A stretch of DNA of 64,000 nucleotides from Hypomesus transpacificus (GCF_021917145.1 NC_061078.1:5004039-5068038), one strand, 5' to 3'. Shown: positions 21,271 to 34,731, counted from the first letter of the stretch. Made by a program: numbers and translations. Notes: generated by a model not told the origin, from the letters alone.

Positions 21271-23547
21271 TCCCGTTCCTGTCTAAAGGCACAAAAAAGG
21301 ACACTAGTGAGCTCTGAGCACAGCCGTGTGGTCAAACAAGTGAGGTGGAACTAGGCTGCTTGAACATGTCAATGTAGGTTGTTTACCCATGTTTGGATAT
21401 CTAACTTGCAGACAATCATGTCGATGGAGAATAATAATAAATGACTCGTTCCACAAAAAAAGCTAATTGATTCACAAAGACAGTCAGATTTGGTATGTGT
21501 GCCATGTGAGCACAGTAAAAAGAAATACAGTTGAAATGGTTAGCATTAGGAATGAGGACAACGGCGATGATTATTATTTTATTCAAACATGTGAGTGGCA
21601 ACTGAAACATGTAAATTACATTGTATCAACATTAATTGGCAGTCTGGGTACTTTTTGAAGCATATATATCAACACACTACATAATGAGCTGTAAACAACA
21701 GAGCTCAAGGCCATAACTGAATAACAATCCCCACATAAATCCTGGAGGCGAACGTGTTAAAAAATCCTGGAGGCGCACTTGTTAATTTCATAAATTGTCT
21801 GGTCTGTTTTGCACCCAAAAACGGGTTAAATAAACCAAAGCAATGGAATTGTTTCCGTCTGTATTTCAAGTCCGCTTATATCTCAAAATATACCCCCTGG
21901 GGGACAGACTTCGTAACTTGATCCATAAGAAACAAACTAAAAACCAATAGAAAACAAGTATTTGTGTTTTGGGTAACAAATCTCGGTTTTGTGTGCCCAA
22001 CAAGCCGGTGAACAGCTACACTATATTTTAGCTGTCATCTCGAACCACAACTTTTCACAATACACAGGCAGAACATTGTTGAAAAGGTTAATTTATATAA
22101 CCATCCCATTTGCCCCAAACCCAAAACCGGCTGCATCAAAACAGCAGTATAAAAGAAGAAAGTCTATTCCCTAAACGAACAGCAACTGCATATAAACACA
22201 CTGGAATCACATGCAAATAAATTATACACAGTGTGGTATTGCAACCACTGGATACAGACATTGGTGGACTCAATTCTAATGGCTGTGTTTTTTTGGAGCC
22301 ATCCGAAAGGCCAGACAGGTAGCGTTGAATGGCTCTATCGATAATCTGACCTGTGAGGAACCTCAGAGAATAGATGACATGCCAATGCACACAACATATG
22401 CTGTGATTGAAATTGAAAAGATGATCTTTGAGTAAAATCCACCAGGCTGAGAGAGGAAGACAACAAAAAGTCAGTCTAATCTACTCAGTGATTGAAACCT
22501 GCCATATGAGAACCCAGCCAAACTAATCTAAACCAGACAACCGCTCCTGTTGCAGCATATCTGTCCAGGAGTCCCACGCAACCACACAGAGATGGGCGGA
22601 CTGCGCTTGGAAAAAATGCTTGGAAAATATCTTTCACAAACATAACTCATCCATCCAAGGAAGTTACTTAGCAAAGAGGCCGGCAATCACAAACTTGTTT
22701 ACTGAACAGAAAAACATCTAAATTCAGTTTGCCTCAAGTACATTTTAAAGAGCCTGATTGAAAAACATTATTTCTGAAGGCAAACAATTTCTTGCCCCAG
22801 TTTAGAGACGCTGGACTCCTCTGAAATGTACACAGAGCTTGTATGATGAGTAGAAGTGGTCTTGTACAAAACCAAGCAAAAGAACCAACAACAACAACCA
22901 ACATTCTGCATTCTAGATATATTTTTTTGAGGTTACTCCTACCAAGAAACAAACGTCTTATGCCGTGTCTGTCTAATTAAAGAAAAGGCCAGGTTAATCT
23001 TTATCTGAAATGCTTGTCATATTTAAATGCTACATACTAGGATGCCAGATACTTGTTAAAAGAGATATGCCAGTGGCAGTAGAGCACAGAGTTTGTCAAC
23101 TCTGCTGACAAAGACATTTCACACTGCCCATATGAGACCATGGCCATAAGTTCAAAAACAGACAAACCTAATCTCCGATGATGGGTAGTGATACAAATTC
23201 ATTCAAATAAACACAATCCTATTTAGTGTACATCAAATATTTCAGTAGTCTTGCAAATACAGACCCGCTGTTGAATAGAAAATACATATGCATTTAAATA
23301 AATGCAGACAAAATATGTTCACAATAATAACACAATGTAATATCACAATGTATTCCTGAGGTACAATTGAGAAGAGAACCAAAATGATTGCTGGTTAAGT
23401 GTGAATTTAGCTTAGCAAAAGAAATACACTTTCAGTGAAATCTGTGCTTATGTGTATTTTTTTATCCTTTCCTTTCCTCTTTTCTTTTTTTTTTTTATAA
23501 CTGAATACTCAAAAATGCTGAAAATCTAAATTGTTATTGCTGTCTCT
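21271..23547. other. Intergenic region between CSK and EDC3
   Basis: AT-rich unique DNA with no recognisable exon. A short imperfect tandem duplication (AATCCTGGAGGCG...) occurs at about 21739-21785. Nothing else could be supported. Confidence 0.5.
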
Positions 23548-23553
23548 TTATTG
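23548..23553 (-). terminator. edc3: Probable EDC3 polyadenylation signal
   Basis: AATAAA on the minus strand, 585 bases past the EDC3 stop codon; the first good match in the 3' flank. Confidence 0.45.
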
Positions 23554-24137
23554 GCAAGAACAAAATAGGCAACTTTGGGCCTGGCTCAGCTCCAGTCTCA
23601 ACACATTTCTTCAACAGGAAGTGTGTCTCAGACTCAGCGCTGCTAACAGAGGTCATGAATAGACTCACAGTGGTCAGCACTGCGGGCTGTGTAAACATAC
23701 TTTGGATGATAGGGAGAGACAGAGACCCCCCCCCCCCAATCACAACACCCACAACCAAACAGGACAGGAACCCCCCCCCCCCTCCTTCTGAGGGTTTCCC
23801 TTTAGCAGTGACAGCTCACGCACCCTGTGAGAGTTCCAGGAAAACATACCCCCATCAAAACCATCTGAAGCCATTTCCAGAGATGCTCCATTCAGGGGCT
23901 ACTGCTCCATTTCCCTTTCAGAGGGCCATGGATGTGCTCCCGACAGGGGAACAATCCCAAGCTGCTTTGACATCAGTAGGGACACATCCATCAACCTTTA
24001 GTGTTGCACGTTAGTGACGGCCATTCAAAAAGCTGCACGCACACACAAGCACGCGCACACACAAGCACACACACACACACAAGCACGCACACACACACAC
24101 ACACAAGCACGGCTGCCTGAGGAGCTCCAAAGCCCTG

Positions 24138-27100
24138 CTACGCTGAATGCAGAGGGATGACAAACTTGCATCCGAAGGGCGAATGGTAAGTGATGCCGAC
24201 CTCTTGGAACACATGTTTGGGTATGCCAATGTCACAGAGGTAGACTCTACCATGGCCCTCGGCCAGAGGGAGAGGCAGGCCCAGGGCCAGGGTCCACTTG
24301 GCCTCCACAACCTGGGGCTGGCCGCCCACTGGAGGGTCCAGGCTGAGGACTGGGGCCCGGTTCTGGTTGGCCCAGCTGGCAGCAGCCTGGTACCAGGGTT
24401 GGTCCCTCAGCAGGGGGTTCTCATGACAGTCCAGACAGTTGATGACCAGGTCCACTGGGCTCACCGGCAGGTCTGGATGAGGGAAGAGGAGGAACATTTC
24501 AAGGGAGAGTTTGTTGTCCCTCCAGCAGAGGGCAGCGCTGTCTTAATATGGGACTGCTGCACCAGACAAGCTCTGATCCTCATGGTCTCTTTATGTCAAA
24601 GATCAGTACATCTCAGCACCCTTTCCACACCATTTTGCATTGAGGAAAACCCAACAAAGATTTATAATCTTTGTCATCTACAGAGTCTCCATACCTAGGA
24701 AAGAGTCAAAACCAAGGTGTCTCATACCTTTGACGGTGGCCACCTGCTTGCCGCCAGTCTTGTCGTAGAGGGCGAGCTCGCTGGTGATGGACTCCTGCAT
24801 CTTCACCAGGTTGGGCAGGAAGAGGATGACCTCAGCGTCGTGATTGGCCAGGTGGCGTCCGCAGCTGATGCCCTGAGCCCCCTGGACGTGGGGCCCACAC
24901 AGCAGGGCCACCGTGGGCCGCTGGTGCACGTTCTTAGGGGTCAGTCTGGAGGAAGGGGGAGGAAAACCGACTGGTCTTGACGACACATGTTTCCTCCAAA
25001 CCATGATTCAATATTGCTAATGTGTGTGGTTACGAGACAAGACACCCTGGAATTTGCCTGTAAGTGTCAATCATTATGCGAGTTCTGCAATAAAGCCTGA
25101 TAACAGTGAGAGAAAGGAGCTTCTCAGCTAGTCCAACACCTTCGGTGTTTGCATTAGCTCCTTCCTGTGCGAGCCTGGATATGGGAGGTGGGAGGGAAGG
25201 TGTGTGTGTGTGTGTGTGTGTGTGTGAGGGGGGGGGGCAAGGTTGAGGTCGGCAGCTTAGAAACACCGTACCACGCTATTGCCACGGCAACCATGAAAAC
25301 AATGTAAGAAACAAAACCAAAAAAGAACATAGGAACAAGGACACCCTCGAACTTGTGCATGGGGTATGTTTATATAACCCTGGTGTGTGGATGTGGCTGT
25401 TAGCAGTCAGATACTCACCGGTTGGGCCCCCCCAACAGGGTAAGAGCCATCTGGCTGGCGCACACCCCAGTCATCTCCAGCCTCCGTTCCAGAGACAGCC
25501 CATAATGCTCCGCCACAGCAACTAGTTGCTTGTGGAGCTCGTAAGATATGCTGGGAACCACCAGGCCTGAGTCTGGAGAAATGAAAGAAGATAAAACAAG
25601 TCTACATGCAGTGGTCATGTGGCACTGGGCCAGAGAGACTGGGTTCATTTTGAGCACAGACAAGGAAATATATTAGGAGGTACTTCTATCTGTCCTTAAA
25701 CAGAATCATAAAGTATTTCAAGAAAAAGAAAAAACAACGGATCAGTTCCAGTTTCCCTGACTGAGGAGGCCATGGTTAAGGACTACGTCTGTGCACGGAT
25801 TCAGGTAATCACCAGTCCATGTGGTTCTGAAGCAAACAGTAATAGACTGTGTGTGTGTGTGTGGGTATACTCAAAGTTACATGTCATGGCCACACACACA
25901 CACTCTGTAGTAATACCCCCAGTATGCAGCTCTAGGTCACACACACACACTCTGGGGACGGGAGTTTCTGCCTAAGCAGCAGAACATCCTCACGCAAGGA
26001 GCCCGTTCCCCTGGGAAAAGCTCTTCCTCTGACCTGATCTCTCACCCCATCACGGAAGAGTCCCTCTTTCCTCTCTCAGCCTTCACTGAAGTGCCAAACA
26101 ACCAGGGGAAATACTGGCAGTCTTCCGAAAAAGCAACGACGAGGCAGATAGGGCAGCAGCTCAGGTCTGTGTTCACACGCACCCACTTGTGTCTCTGCAT
26201 CTCCCCCTGGATTCACAGCTTGGGCCTGGGCACCACATCGTCTGCAGCCCCCTGACCCTCTGGACCCCCCAGAAACAACCGCTATGCTGGTCTCCTTAGG
26301 CCACACATGGGGGTAGCTTGACATAGGGTGTGCATGAGTTCATTTCGACATTTCAGATGTTTTTTTCTTCTTCTTTTCTCCCCTTGATTCCGTTCGACCT
26401 ACCGCCAGGTCCAGAGGGACCGGCACCACAATGAGATGAAGCGCAGCAGAACAACTACGAAACCAAAGACCTTCACTTTAGTGGGTGAAGGCTTTCGTGG
26501 AGTTAGTACGCGATCGGCTCGTAAAGCCCTCTTTTCCGAGGATGGTTTATGCTGTCAGGACTGCCGGGCCGTACCGGGAAGGTAGCTAATACCCCAGTCA
26601 TTACCTCAGTGACAGGCTGCACTGCGTAGTAGCAGGCTGCGTGGTGGGCCTCCTGGGAGCCAACGGCTAATCCTCAGCTAGCCTGTAGTCCCGAGGCACC
26701 TTAGATGGGCTAATCAAAGCAGGGGATGGAAAGCCGCCCGGCTCAGTGTCCCTTTGATAGAAAGGCCACTGGGGGGCAACTAATACCTTAATGGGTCCCT
26801 TGAAAGGTGTCCCCAGCTACCGGGTGTTCAACAGTTTCATAAGGCTGCACGCAGACACACTCTCACACACACGCGTGCCAATTTATAAACAAACACACAC
26901 AATTCCGCGAAACGCACCAGAGGCGAGTACACACGCAACGTGATAACCCACACGCAAACACAGGGTGTCCCGCTCGTTCGCGCACGCACACCTAAGGCGA
27001 CACGTACACACACCTGAGGTGACACGCACACATACACTCCCAAAGAGACGGATGTCGTGCCTGGGTGTAATGAACCTTATCTCTCAGCTGTCCATGCTCC

Positions 27101-27720
27101 ACCCCCTGCTCCTTTATCAGAGCTTGACAAAGACAGGTAATATGTTACACAGGGGCGGGGGAGGGCGGGGGGAGGGACTTGGTCCGCACAGCCAATCCTC
27201 ATCCAACCACGCGAGCGATAAGCACAGCAGAGTCAACTGCTCCTTCTCATGCAACCCGCCACTTTGAAGAGGCTGAAAGACAAGTGGAGGTGAGGGGTGA
27301 GGGAAGAGGGGGAGGTTATCCTCTTCTCCAATTGCTTTTTTGACCATGCCTCCGGGCGCGTTTGCTTGTAATTCCCCTTGCTGCTGCAGCTCAACACCCT
27401 GCTCCCCCTCCCCCGTGACCTAACCCTCCCCATTCCGACACCGTGTTCTCAACCTGTCTCACACACACCCACTCTGCAAGGTGGGTGCGGGTACACACGC
27501 AACACTCAACCTGCTGAACTGGGTAGAGAGGAGCACGCAGGCAGCGGCGGTAAAATAAACTGAACTGGAAGCAATTCTTCAAGCATGACAAGGACACCAG
27601 AGGAGGCTGCAACCAATACACGCAGGCTGAACGCAGGCCATAAGCAATTCAGACTGCTGTTGAGACAGGTGAAGGGAGGGGGGCAGGGGGAGAGACAGAG
27701 AGAGGAGAGGAGAGGAGAGG

Positions 27721-27803
<83 letters not shown>

Positions 27804-28839
27804 GAAGAGAGAGAGAGAGGAATGGAAAGAGACGGAGACAGTAAGAGAGATAGAGGAAGAAAGGAGAGCTGCATAGCAGGAGAATGAGTCGCTTCAAGGA
27901 CTGCAGCCCCTGAGGACCTCATCTGGGCCAGTTGCTGCACCTCCCCAACCTCATAATGATGATGAATGCAGGTCAACTGATTGGAACATTCCATCAGATT
28001 CCGTGTCGAGGGAAACAAATGATACATGGGAGCAGATACATCTCTGGCCCTCCCTTTCCCAGAGACACCTGGCTCAGGCCAGACTCGGGAGAAGTGCTCT
28101 GGGTCAGTCTGTGATAGGACGGGAGAGGGCCCAGCTCAGTCTGGGATAGGGCGGGAGAGGGCCCAGCTCAGTTTGTGATAGGACGAGAGAGAGCCCAGCT
28201 CAGTCTGGGATAGGGCGGGAGAGCCCAGCTCAGTCTGGGATAGGACGGGAGAGAGCCCAGCTCAGTCTGGGATAGGACGAGAGAGGGACAGCTCAGTCTG
28301 TGATAGGACGGGAGAGAGCCCACCTCGGGCTACTCGGCAGTGAGGAGACTGAAACGAGTTCAAGGCTCTTGGTGGGGTCTGGGGTGCATCATTCACACAG
28401 GAGGCGGCGACATTGCCACTTTGCCTCAGCAGGCCGCACAACCAGACGAATAAACAAGCCTCTGCAGTGCAAACACACATCCCCCGCTGTGTGTGCAATG
28501 GGAACATTACGCCAACGCAAACCACCACACGTCTGTTGTTCTAGACCCAGACTCAGTCTCGGGGTATTGTTGATTCAAATGTTTACAGTGGCATGGCGAG
28601 TATTCAGCCGAGGCTGTCTAGGGCTTGTTGCCCGTGTGTGTGTGTGTGTGAGAGAGAGAGGTAGGCAAGGTGCTGTTTATGTAAACCGTGGACGGCCTGT
28701 CTAATTACAGGGTACAGAGGAAGGGGATTAAGATGACAGCATTTAGACTCAGACCTGCCCAGCCGGTAGGGGGGGTTTGACTTCCTCATTCAGCAGCTCT
28801 GATCCCAGTACGCACCTTGCATGAATGGAGCTGCAGGAG

Positions 28840-28928
<89 letters not shown>

Positions 28929-31900
28929 ATACATGTTTATGTATGTGTGTGTTTCTAGGAGTGTGTGTCACCAATGAACACAAAGGAGACAAGCTTGGCA
29001 ACGTTATACCATCCCATGTGAGGCCTCCCATGACTTTAGGGCCACTCAACTCTGTTTCTGTGTGGCTGCCTGCAGGTATGAATGAGAGGCTCGAGAGGTG
29101 CAGGTGGGGTGAAGCTACACTATGGACAGGCCTGGCTGCTTTCCCCTTCTCCTGTCACACAGCAAATCGAAATGTATATTTGTACAGGCCTTTTAACAAG
29201 CCGTGTCCCAGAGGGCTTCACGTGCGCCCACAGAACACAGCCGCTCACCTCTGGGCTGCAGGGCTGCAGGGCTGAAGGGCTGCAGCTACTGGAGGGCACC
29301 CCTGGCTTATCACCCTCTACTAACCAGTTATGTAACACGCAGTGTTGGGAAAGAGTGACAAGGCCGCTGTAGCCTATCAAGGCCCAACACAACGAAACAT
29401 TGTTTCATCTTAAAGGCTAAATAGTAACCTGAAGTAGAATTCCAGCCAGCCAGTCAGACCACAGGGGGGGGTGGCCTCTCTGGCCAATGAGGAAGCAGCT
29501 ATCTACCCCTTTCCCTAGAAGGAAAAGGCTATCAGGTACACTGTGTTACATTACAGAATGACATAACAAGTTTATCAAACTCCCCCACATGGCTTCTACA
29601 ATTTCCATCCAAACCAATAAATGCGTGGTGGGGGCAGGTGCAAATTTAGAGAGACTGCTTCCAAATGAAACTTTTAGTCGATTGTCAATTTAACCCTTTG
29701 TCCCCTTCTCAGTGTACACAACATACATTCCTGGTGTGTGTCCACATGTGCGACAATGTGCTTTCATGGGTCAGTGAGTGGATAACTGTGTCTGGCCTTC
29801 TTGCATCCTATCTGGGCTGTGTGCCCCCCCCCCCCCCCCCTCCCCCCAGCCGGCTAGCTTCACTGACCAGCCTCACAGTTGTTGTTCCTCGTGCTTGGGT
29901 CCCATTAGAAAGCCCAATTATCTTGTGATTTGTCTGTCTGAGAGGCTCTTCTTAGGGCTGTACACCATGTCCTGTCTACGCAGCTGCAGACAGGGGGAGG
30001 TGCCCCAACACACATTCATCTTAGGCCTTGTCTGAGTCTGGGTATATACACGAGGGAGGGGGTGTGTGACCAAGAGAGGTTTCGTGTCTGTTTCCTACAG
30101 CTGACAACTCTAAACTAATTTCCTGGTCCATCATGGGACGCTCCAAGGAGCACTTCCTTCTCAAGGCACACTGGACCTTGGAGTTCCAACATTTGTTTTG
30201 AGAGGTTGTAAGGATGTTTAAGATGTCTGTCCTTCACATCTTACCGGTGCAATACTCCTTCCCTCCGTGGGCAGGAACGCTGATCTGCCGGTACACCACC
30301 GGCTTGACCTCCAGGATGTTCTCGTCGTGGCGGTAACGCGACTGCGTCTGCTCGTTTGGCGTGCTGCGGGGCCGCGCCCGCTGATTGCCGTGGCGATCCG
30401 AGCCGTCGATCTGCGAGAAGACCGCCGCCTTGTCGAACAGAGCGAGGTTCCCCTCAAAGTCGAAGTCCGTGTCCAGGCCCTCGTCCACGCCGTCGCCGAA
30501 ACACTCGTCGTCGCGCAGCCTCATGTGGCCTCCCACGTGGCCGCTCTTCACGCCGTTCTTCTTGGGCGTGGCCTGGGCGGACCCCCTGCCGCCGGACGAG
30601 CCCTGAGGGCCTGAGGGAACAGGACCGGCCACAGCAGACAAATAAGGCATTAGGGATGAAGGCGGCTAGGATGAAGGCATTCGGGTTGGATTCCACTGAC
30701 TGTACAAAAAGGCCCTAATCTGGAACCCAAGCTTCTCAACCAGTTGGTCAATATTGACTAATGTGTTAATGAACGTTGTATTTAATCGTAAGTGCATACT
30801 CCCCCTCGACACGAGGAACACAATACAGGGGCCCTGATTGACGACGTTTACATACATGTGCAAACAAAACAAAAAGGGAAAAAAAGAAAACGCAAGATGA
30901 GAACAAACAAAAAAGAAAAGAAAAACTGGAAAAACCTGGTGTTCAACTCGAACAGTGCCAAGCTCTCACGCTAAGCTAGAAAGAGAGAGGTATAGTCGCA
31001 CGCGAGTGTCACTGTGACAGCTAGGTGCTTTGGGCTCGCACGCAAAAAAAAAGACACACACAACAACCTGAACCATTGAGCCTTGAACCATTCATGTTGG
31101 CCTGACTTTCCCGAGACACAGGTCTGTGGTTTTAAATCACCTTGAAGTGTTTGATCTGACTACAGACTTGCTTAAAGATATGGGTACATAAGGAACAGAG
31201 CGCTCAGTTCGTTCAACTGTTCATGTGTGCTTTGGAAGAGAAGCAAACAGTTGAGTGAATCCAGCGAATCCACAGCTGTGATTCATGCTACAAGTGCTAG
31301 GTGAGAGTAAACCACATACCTGCATCCCCTTGGCGAAGCTCCAAGACATGGAGTCAATGACATGCAGGCCAGGCTATTACAGTGAATGAGCTAATGCGGA
31401 GATCTAGAATACGTGACAAGATATGGGATGTCAATATTGGCATGGCCACTGTTGAGCCATGTTGTCGGAAAACAATCAACTACACAAGTGGGTCAGAGTG
31501 ACACCTCGTACAGCGCGTGAGACTTGTCGTCGTGCCTGGAAGAGGGAGGAAGCGTGTTCACATGCAAACCGACGTAAGATTGACAGGAGGAAACTCTCTC
31601 ACACACACACCTTTATCCTTGTGACATCCACCATCCAATCAAGAGCAGGAAGGAAGAGGTGAAGCAGGGTATGTAAACGTAGTTGGGGGCAGGAGAACAG
31701 GCCGACACACGACTTCCCATCCAGTTCAACTGACATGCTGACACTGGGATGTCTGCTGGATATGGGGACACGTTTAACAGCCTTATGATACGTTCTTTGG
31801 TCAATCTTTGTTTCGTTCTGAGGAATTGTGGGGTGGGTGGGTTCCAGGCTAACGGAAGGTGGGTGGGGGTCCAGGAATGTTGATATAATTTGGATAGTCC

Positions 31901-34731
31901 ATTCAAACATTCCCATTCAACTCTCCCAGAAAGATTGACGACAGATAAATTGGAAAAGGTTTGTGTAGCACTCGTGGACTTGCATAAGCAGAAACCCCCC
32001 ACCTCCCCAATGGACTAGCCCCCGGGCCTAGTCAGTGAGCATGCCATTGCGTGTGAAAGGGTCTGCCCAACCCCTGCCACTCAGCACTTTGGCCCCATAT
32101 AATTTGTGCATTAGCTCCTTGGCCGCTGGCCCGAGAACTGGAGATTAAAATAAAAAGTCAAAGGTAAACAGTGCTTCCACAATTGATATTGCCTGGCCTT
32201 CTGAGCTCCCTGGGACAACACAGCTTCCTGTGTGGAGGTGGGGGGGCAAGTTTCCTGGACTGGAGAGAGGGAGAGAGGAGACAGACAGAAAACAGAGGGG
32301 GCACAGAGGCACGTAAACTGGGCCTTGCATAATCTCCTCTTTAGGAAGACAGACACAGCACAGGAGGGGGGGGGGGGGGGGGGGGTGGGAGTGGAGGAGG
32401 GGGTGTTTATTGATCTTAGTCACACACGTATTGTAAAGAGGAACTTTGGTACAGGCCTTTAGCACGCTATGGGAATCTTGGGGGAAGTCACAGCACACAG
32501 TGCCTGGCTGGCAGCCTTCAGGCTCGGACTTGTTAGTTAGAACAGAGACTCTAAATGGTAAATAACCCACGTTTAGATCAGACTGAAATAAACAGAACCT
32601 GTGAACAGTTAGCTATTGGTCAAGGACTGCTAGCCCCTAGACTATAAGATTTGTCAGCTCAACCCGAAAATGTATAGGACGCATTCAAAAGGCACATCTG
32701 AAGATAGTAATGCATTTACATTTACATTTTAGTCATTTAGCAGACGCTCTTATGCAGAGCGACTTACAGTAAGTACAGGGACATTTCCCCCGAGGCAAGT
32801 AGGGTGAAGTGCCTTGCCCAAGGACACAATGCAATCATTGTTGACAATCAAACATTGCTGTCTAGCAAACCGATATGCCTACCAATAGATAGAGTATGAC
32901 ATGTCAAGGAACTACACACACAGGTGAACTAGACTGACAATTTAAGCATTGGCCAAATCATGCTAGTGAGCCCCAAATACAACCAAGAGGGCACTGCAGG
33001 TCCCCCTTCTTAAGCTTCACCCTGGAACCACCAAGCCTCATTTCTGATTTCTGACACTGTTCCAATATGCAAGCTAAGAGTGTACAGAAACCCTATGTTT
33101 ATCTGATGATACTTCATGAAGACTTGTTCATTTCATACAGCCTTGTGTGAGTCACAACACAGAGTGACAGGCAGTCAGATTATGTCTTGGCTCAGCTTCA
33201 GTGACACTTGACAAATGTGCAAGGGCCCAGGGATTAGGACAGGAGTTGTGTGTGACACTGATATATGTCCTTTCATTTCCTCCTGTCACTTTACACGGAA
33301 AAAGATAAACACGGGGACCTTTCTGCTCTGTAATCAAACCAAGAACAAAGAAAAGAAGGTTCCAGGCTGTGACTGTGTTAAAACGTACATAAACATGGCA
33401 GGGTGAGAATGTGTGGTTGAGTCTGAGTTTCTTTCTAAATCACTGTTATATTCGGCATCAAATTCGGTCTTTAAGCATTCGTGTTTATAAGCATATTCAC
33501 AGACTAAACTCATTTGTTTTAGCGGACCAACTTCATCACAAAGCCTAAATCTGGGAGCATACACACATGCAGGTATAACATAAACAGGGAAAGTCCCTTG
33601 AAACTGGGGTGAGTTTAGAATAAGAATTGATTCAGAACAGTAGTACGCATCAACACATATCATCAAGATAAACCCTGTCCAGCAAAAATGCCTCATAGCA
33701 GGTTTGATACCAGGAGATATGCAGGCTTTTTAAAGACAGTATTAAACAAAAATACATTGTGTATCCTGATGTTAAGTAAGAGTGAATGATTTATGATTAT
33801 TCACCTTCAGTTGTAGTCATACTGTGACTATGGTGTTAAATTACAGAGAAGGGTTTAGAAGAGGCACGGCAGAGAAAGCGTCATCGGAACAGCATGCATA
33901 TTGTGGCTGATGGTAATAACTCCTTCAAGATCTTTGTGTTAATACATATAAGTCACAGGATCTCTTAACGCACCTTTGCGAGGGAGGATGGTGATTGGAG
34001 CAGAAGTCGAGGCCTGTGTGTTGTTGACCACACAGCTGCCCCTACTAATCTGACTGCTACTGTGGCCTGAGTAACTGGGAGTGATGTCAGTCACAACCCT
34101 CTGCCCCACACTGGTCTTGCTGATGCTGCTGCTGTTGTTATTGTTGTAGCTGCTTCCAGTGGCCATATCCAGGACCTTCAGCTCTTTGATATCCATTGCA
34201 CTGCAGGCACAGATAGTAATTAAGATCAAACCAAATAGAGTTTCAAATAATGTAGTTGAGAATACATAAAGATGCTAAATGACTATTAGTGCCTAGTGGC
34301 TAATGGCTAAGTGCCTATTTAAATGTGTATGGGGATCAGATGGCTAAGCGGTTAGGGAGTCTGACTATCGAATGTTGTTGGTTCGATTACCAGCCGTCTG
34401 CTTCTGCTGAGTGACATTGTGTCCTTGGGCAAGGCACTTCACCCTACTTGCCTCGGGGGGATTGTCCCTGTACTCACTGTAAATCGCTCTGGATAAGAGC
34501 GTCTGCTAAATGACTAAATGTATGGTCTAGTGAGGATCTAGCCCTTCCACATGAGCGAATCGCTTACCTGAATGTGACCTCAGGGACAGGACACTTGACC
34601 CCATTATGGAAAGGCTGTCTTAGTGAGATGGTCTGACTAGCCTGGTCCACGGAAGAGACTTCACCCTGATACACTCCCAGAGTCGGGCCACAGTTGATGG
34701 ACACCTGGCTGCCTAACCAGTCCGCAGCCAT
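24138..34731 (-). CDS. edc3: Enhancer of mRNA decapping 3 (EDC3), complete coding sequence in 6 exons
   Basis: Scaffold protein of the decapping complex and P-bodies that binds DCP2 and DDX6. Coding exons: 34731-34568, 34200-33974, 30610-30245, 25572-25419, 24945-24728, 24472-24138. All are GT-AG and phase-consistent, totalling 1464 bases, i.e. 487 aa (human 508). The N-terminal LSm domain (residues 1 to about 70) begins MAADWLGSQVSINCG. The FDF motif is TDFDFEGNLALFDKAAVF in the third exon. The C-terminal YjeF-N domain spans the last three exons (LERRLEMTGVCASQMAL; CGPHVQGAQGISCGRHLANHD) and ends FVIPLHSA like the human protein. The linker between the LSm and FDF motifs is divergent (Asn/Ser-rich) and about 20 residues short; the Arg-rich segment carrying human Ser161 was not found. 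The start lies in good context, two codons before the conserved DWLG. Confidence 0.96.
25201..25227. repeat. (GT)n microsatellite in EDC3 intron
   Basis: About 13 GT units followed by a G run, in the intron between the EDC3 exons at 25419 and 24945. Confidence 0.9.
27700..27822. repeat. (GA)n microsatellite in EDC3 intron
   Basis: (GGAGA)n leading into about 36 uninterrupted GA units, then a G run, in the large intron 25573-30244. Confidence 0.95.
28102..28322. repeat. Minisatellite of about 34 bp, seven copies, in EDC3 intron
   Basis: Tandem units beginning CTCAGTCTGGGATAGGACGG and ending GAGAGAGCCCAG, with length variants from 27 to 38 bases. Confidence 0.93.
28843..28927. repeat. Long (GT)n microsatellite in EDC3 intron
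   Basis: About 42 uninterrupted GT units. Long alternating purine-pyrimidine tracts can adopt Z-DNA; likely highly polymorphic. Confidence 0.97.
32712..32830 (-). mobile_element. 5'-truncated SINE (3' part only)
   Basis: On the minus strand it carries the same 3' domain as the element at 34333 (CTTGGGCAAGGCACTTCACC ... GAGCGTCTGCTAAATGACT), followed by an (ATTTAC)n-like tail. The tRNA-like head is missing. It lies in the EDC3 intron 30611-33973. Confidence 0.85.
34333..34525 (+). mobile_element. Full-length tRNA-derived SINE in EDC3 intron 1
   Basis: The tRNA-like head has an A box (TGGCTAAGCGGTTAGGGA, about 34341-34358) and a B box (GGTTCGATTAC, 34380-34390). The body carries CTTGGGCAAGGCACTTCACC and the 3' tail has GCTCTGGATAAGAGCGTCTG. 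Such tails are shared by fish SINEs of the V-SINE/L2-mobilised kind; the exact family name is not claimed. It is inserted in the 367-base intron between EDC3 coding exons 1 and 2, antisense to the gene, and supplies about half of that intron. Confidence 0.85.

Noticed and set aside
28749..29275. Frames reading Thr-His or Val-Cys repeats, with flanks
   Set aside because: Artefacts of the long (GT)n tract; no supporting exon signals.
30267..30718. Plus-strand frames of 115-120 codons
   Set aside because: Antisense of the EDC3 exon at 30245-30610; the minus strand has the FDF motif and matching splice sites.
31312..31374. Second possible EDC3 mini-exon with a GTATGT donor
   Set aside because: In the required phase it contains a stop codon.
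31507..31537. Possible small EDC3 exon between an AG and a GTG on the minus strand
   Set aside because: Its 31-base length breaks the reading frame between the flanking phase-1 exons, and its sequence does not resemble EDC3.
34341..34395. tRNA gene
   Set aside because: A and B boxes are present, but they belong to the head of a SINE: the cloverleaf is degraded and a SINE body and tail follow.
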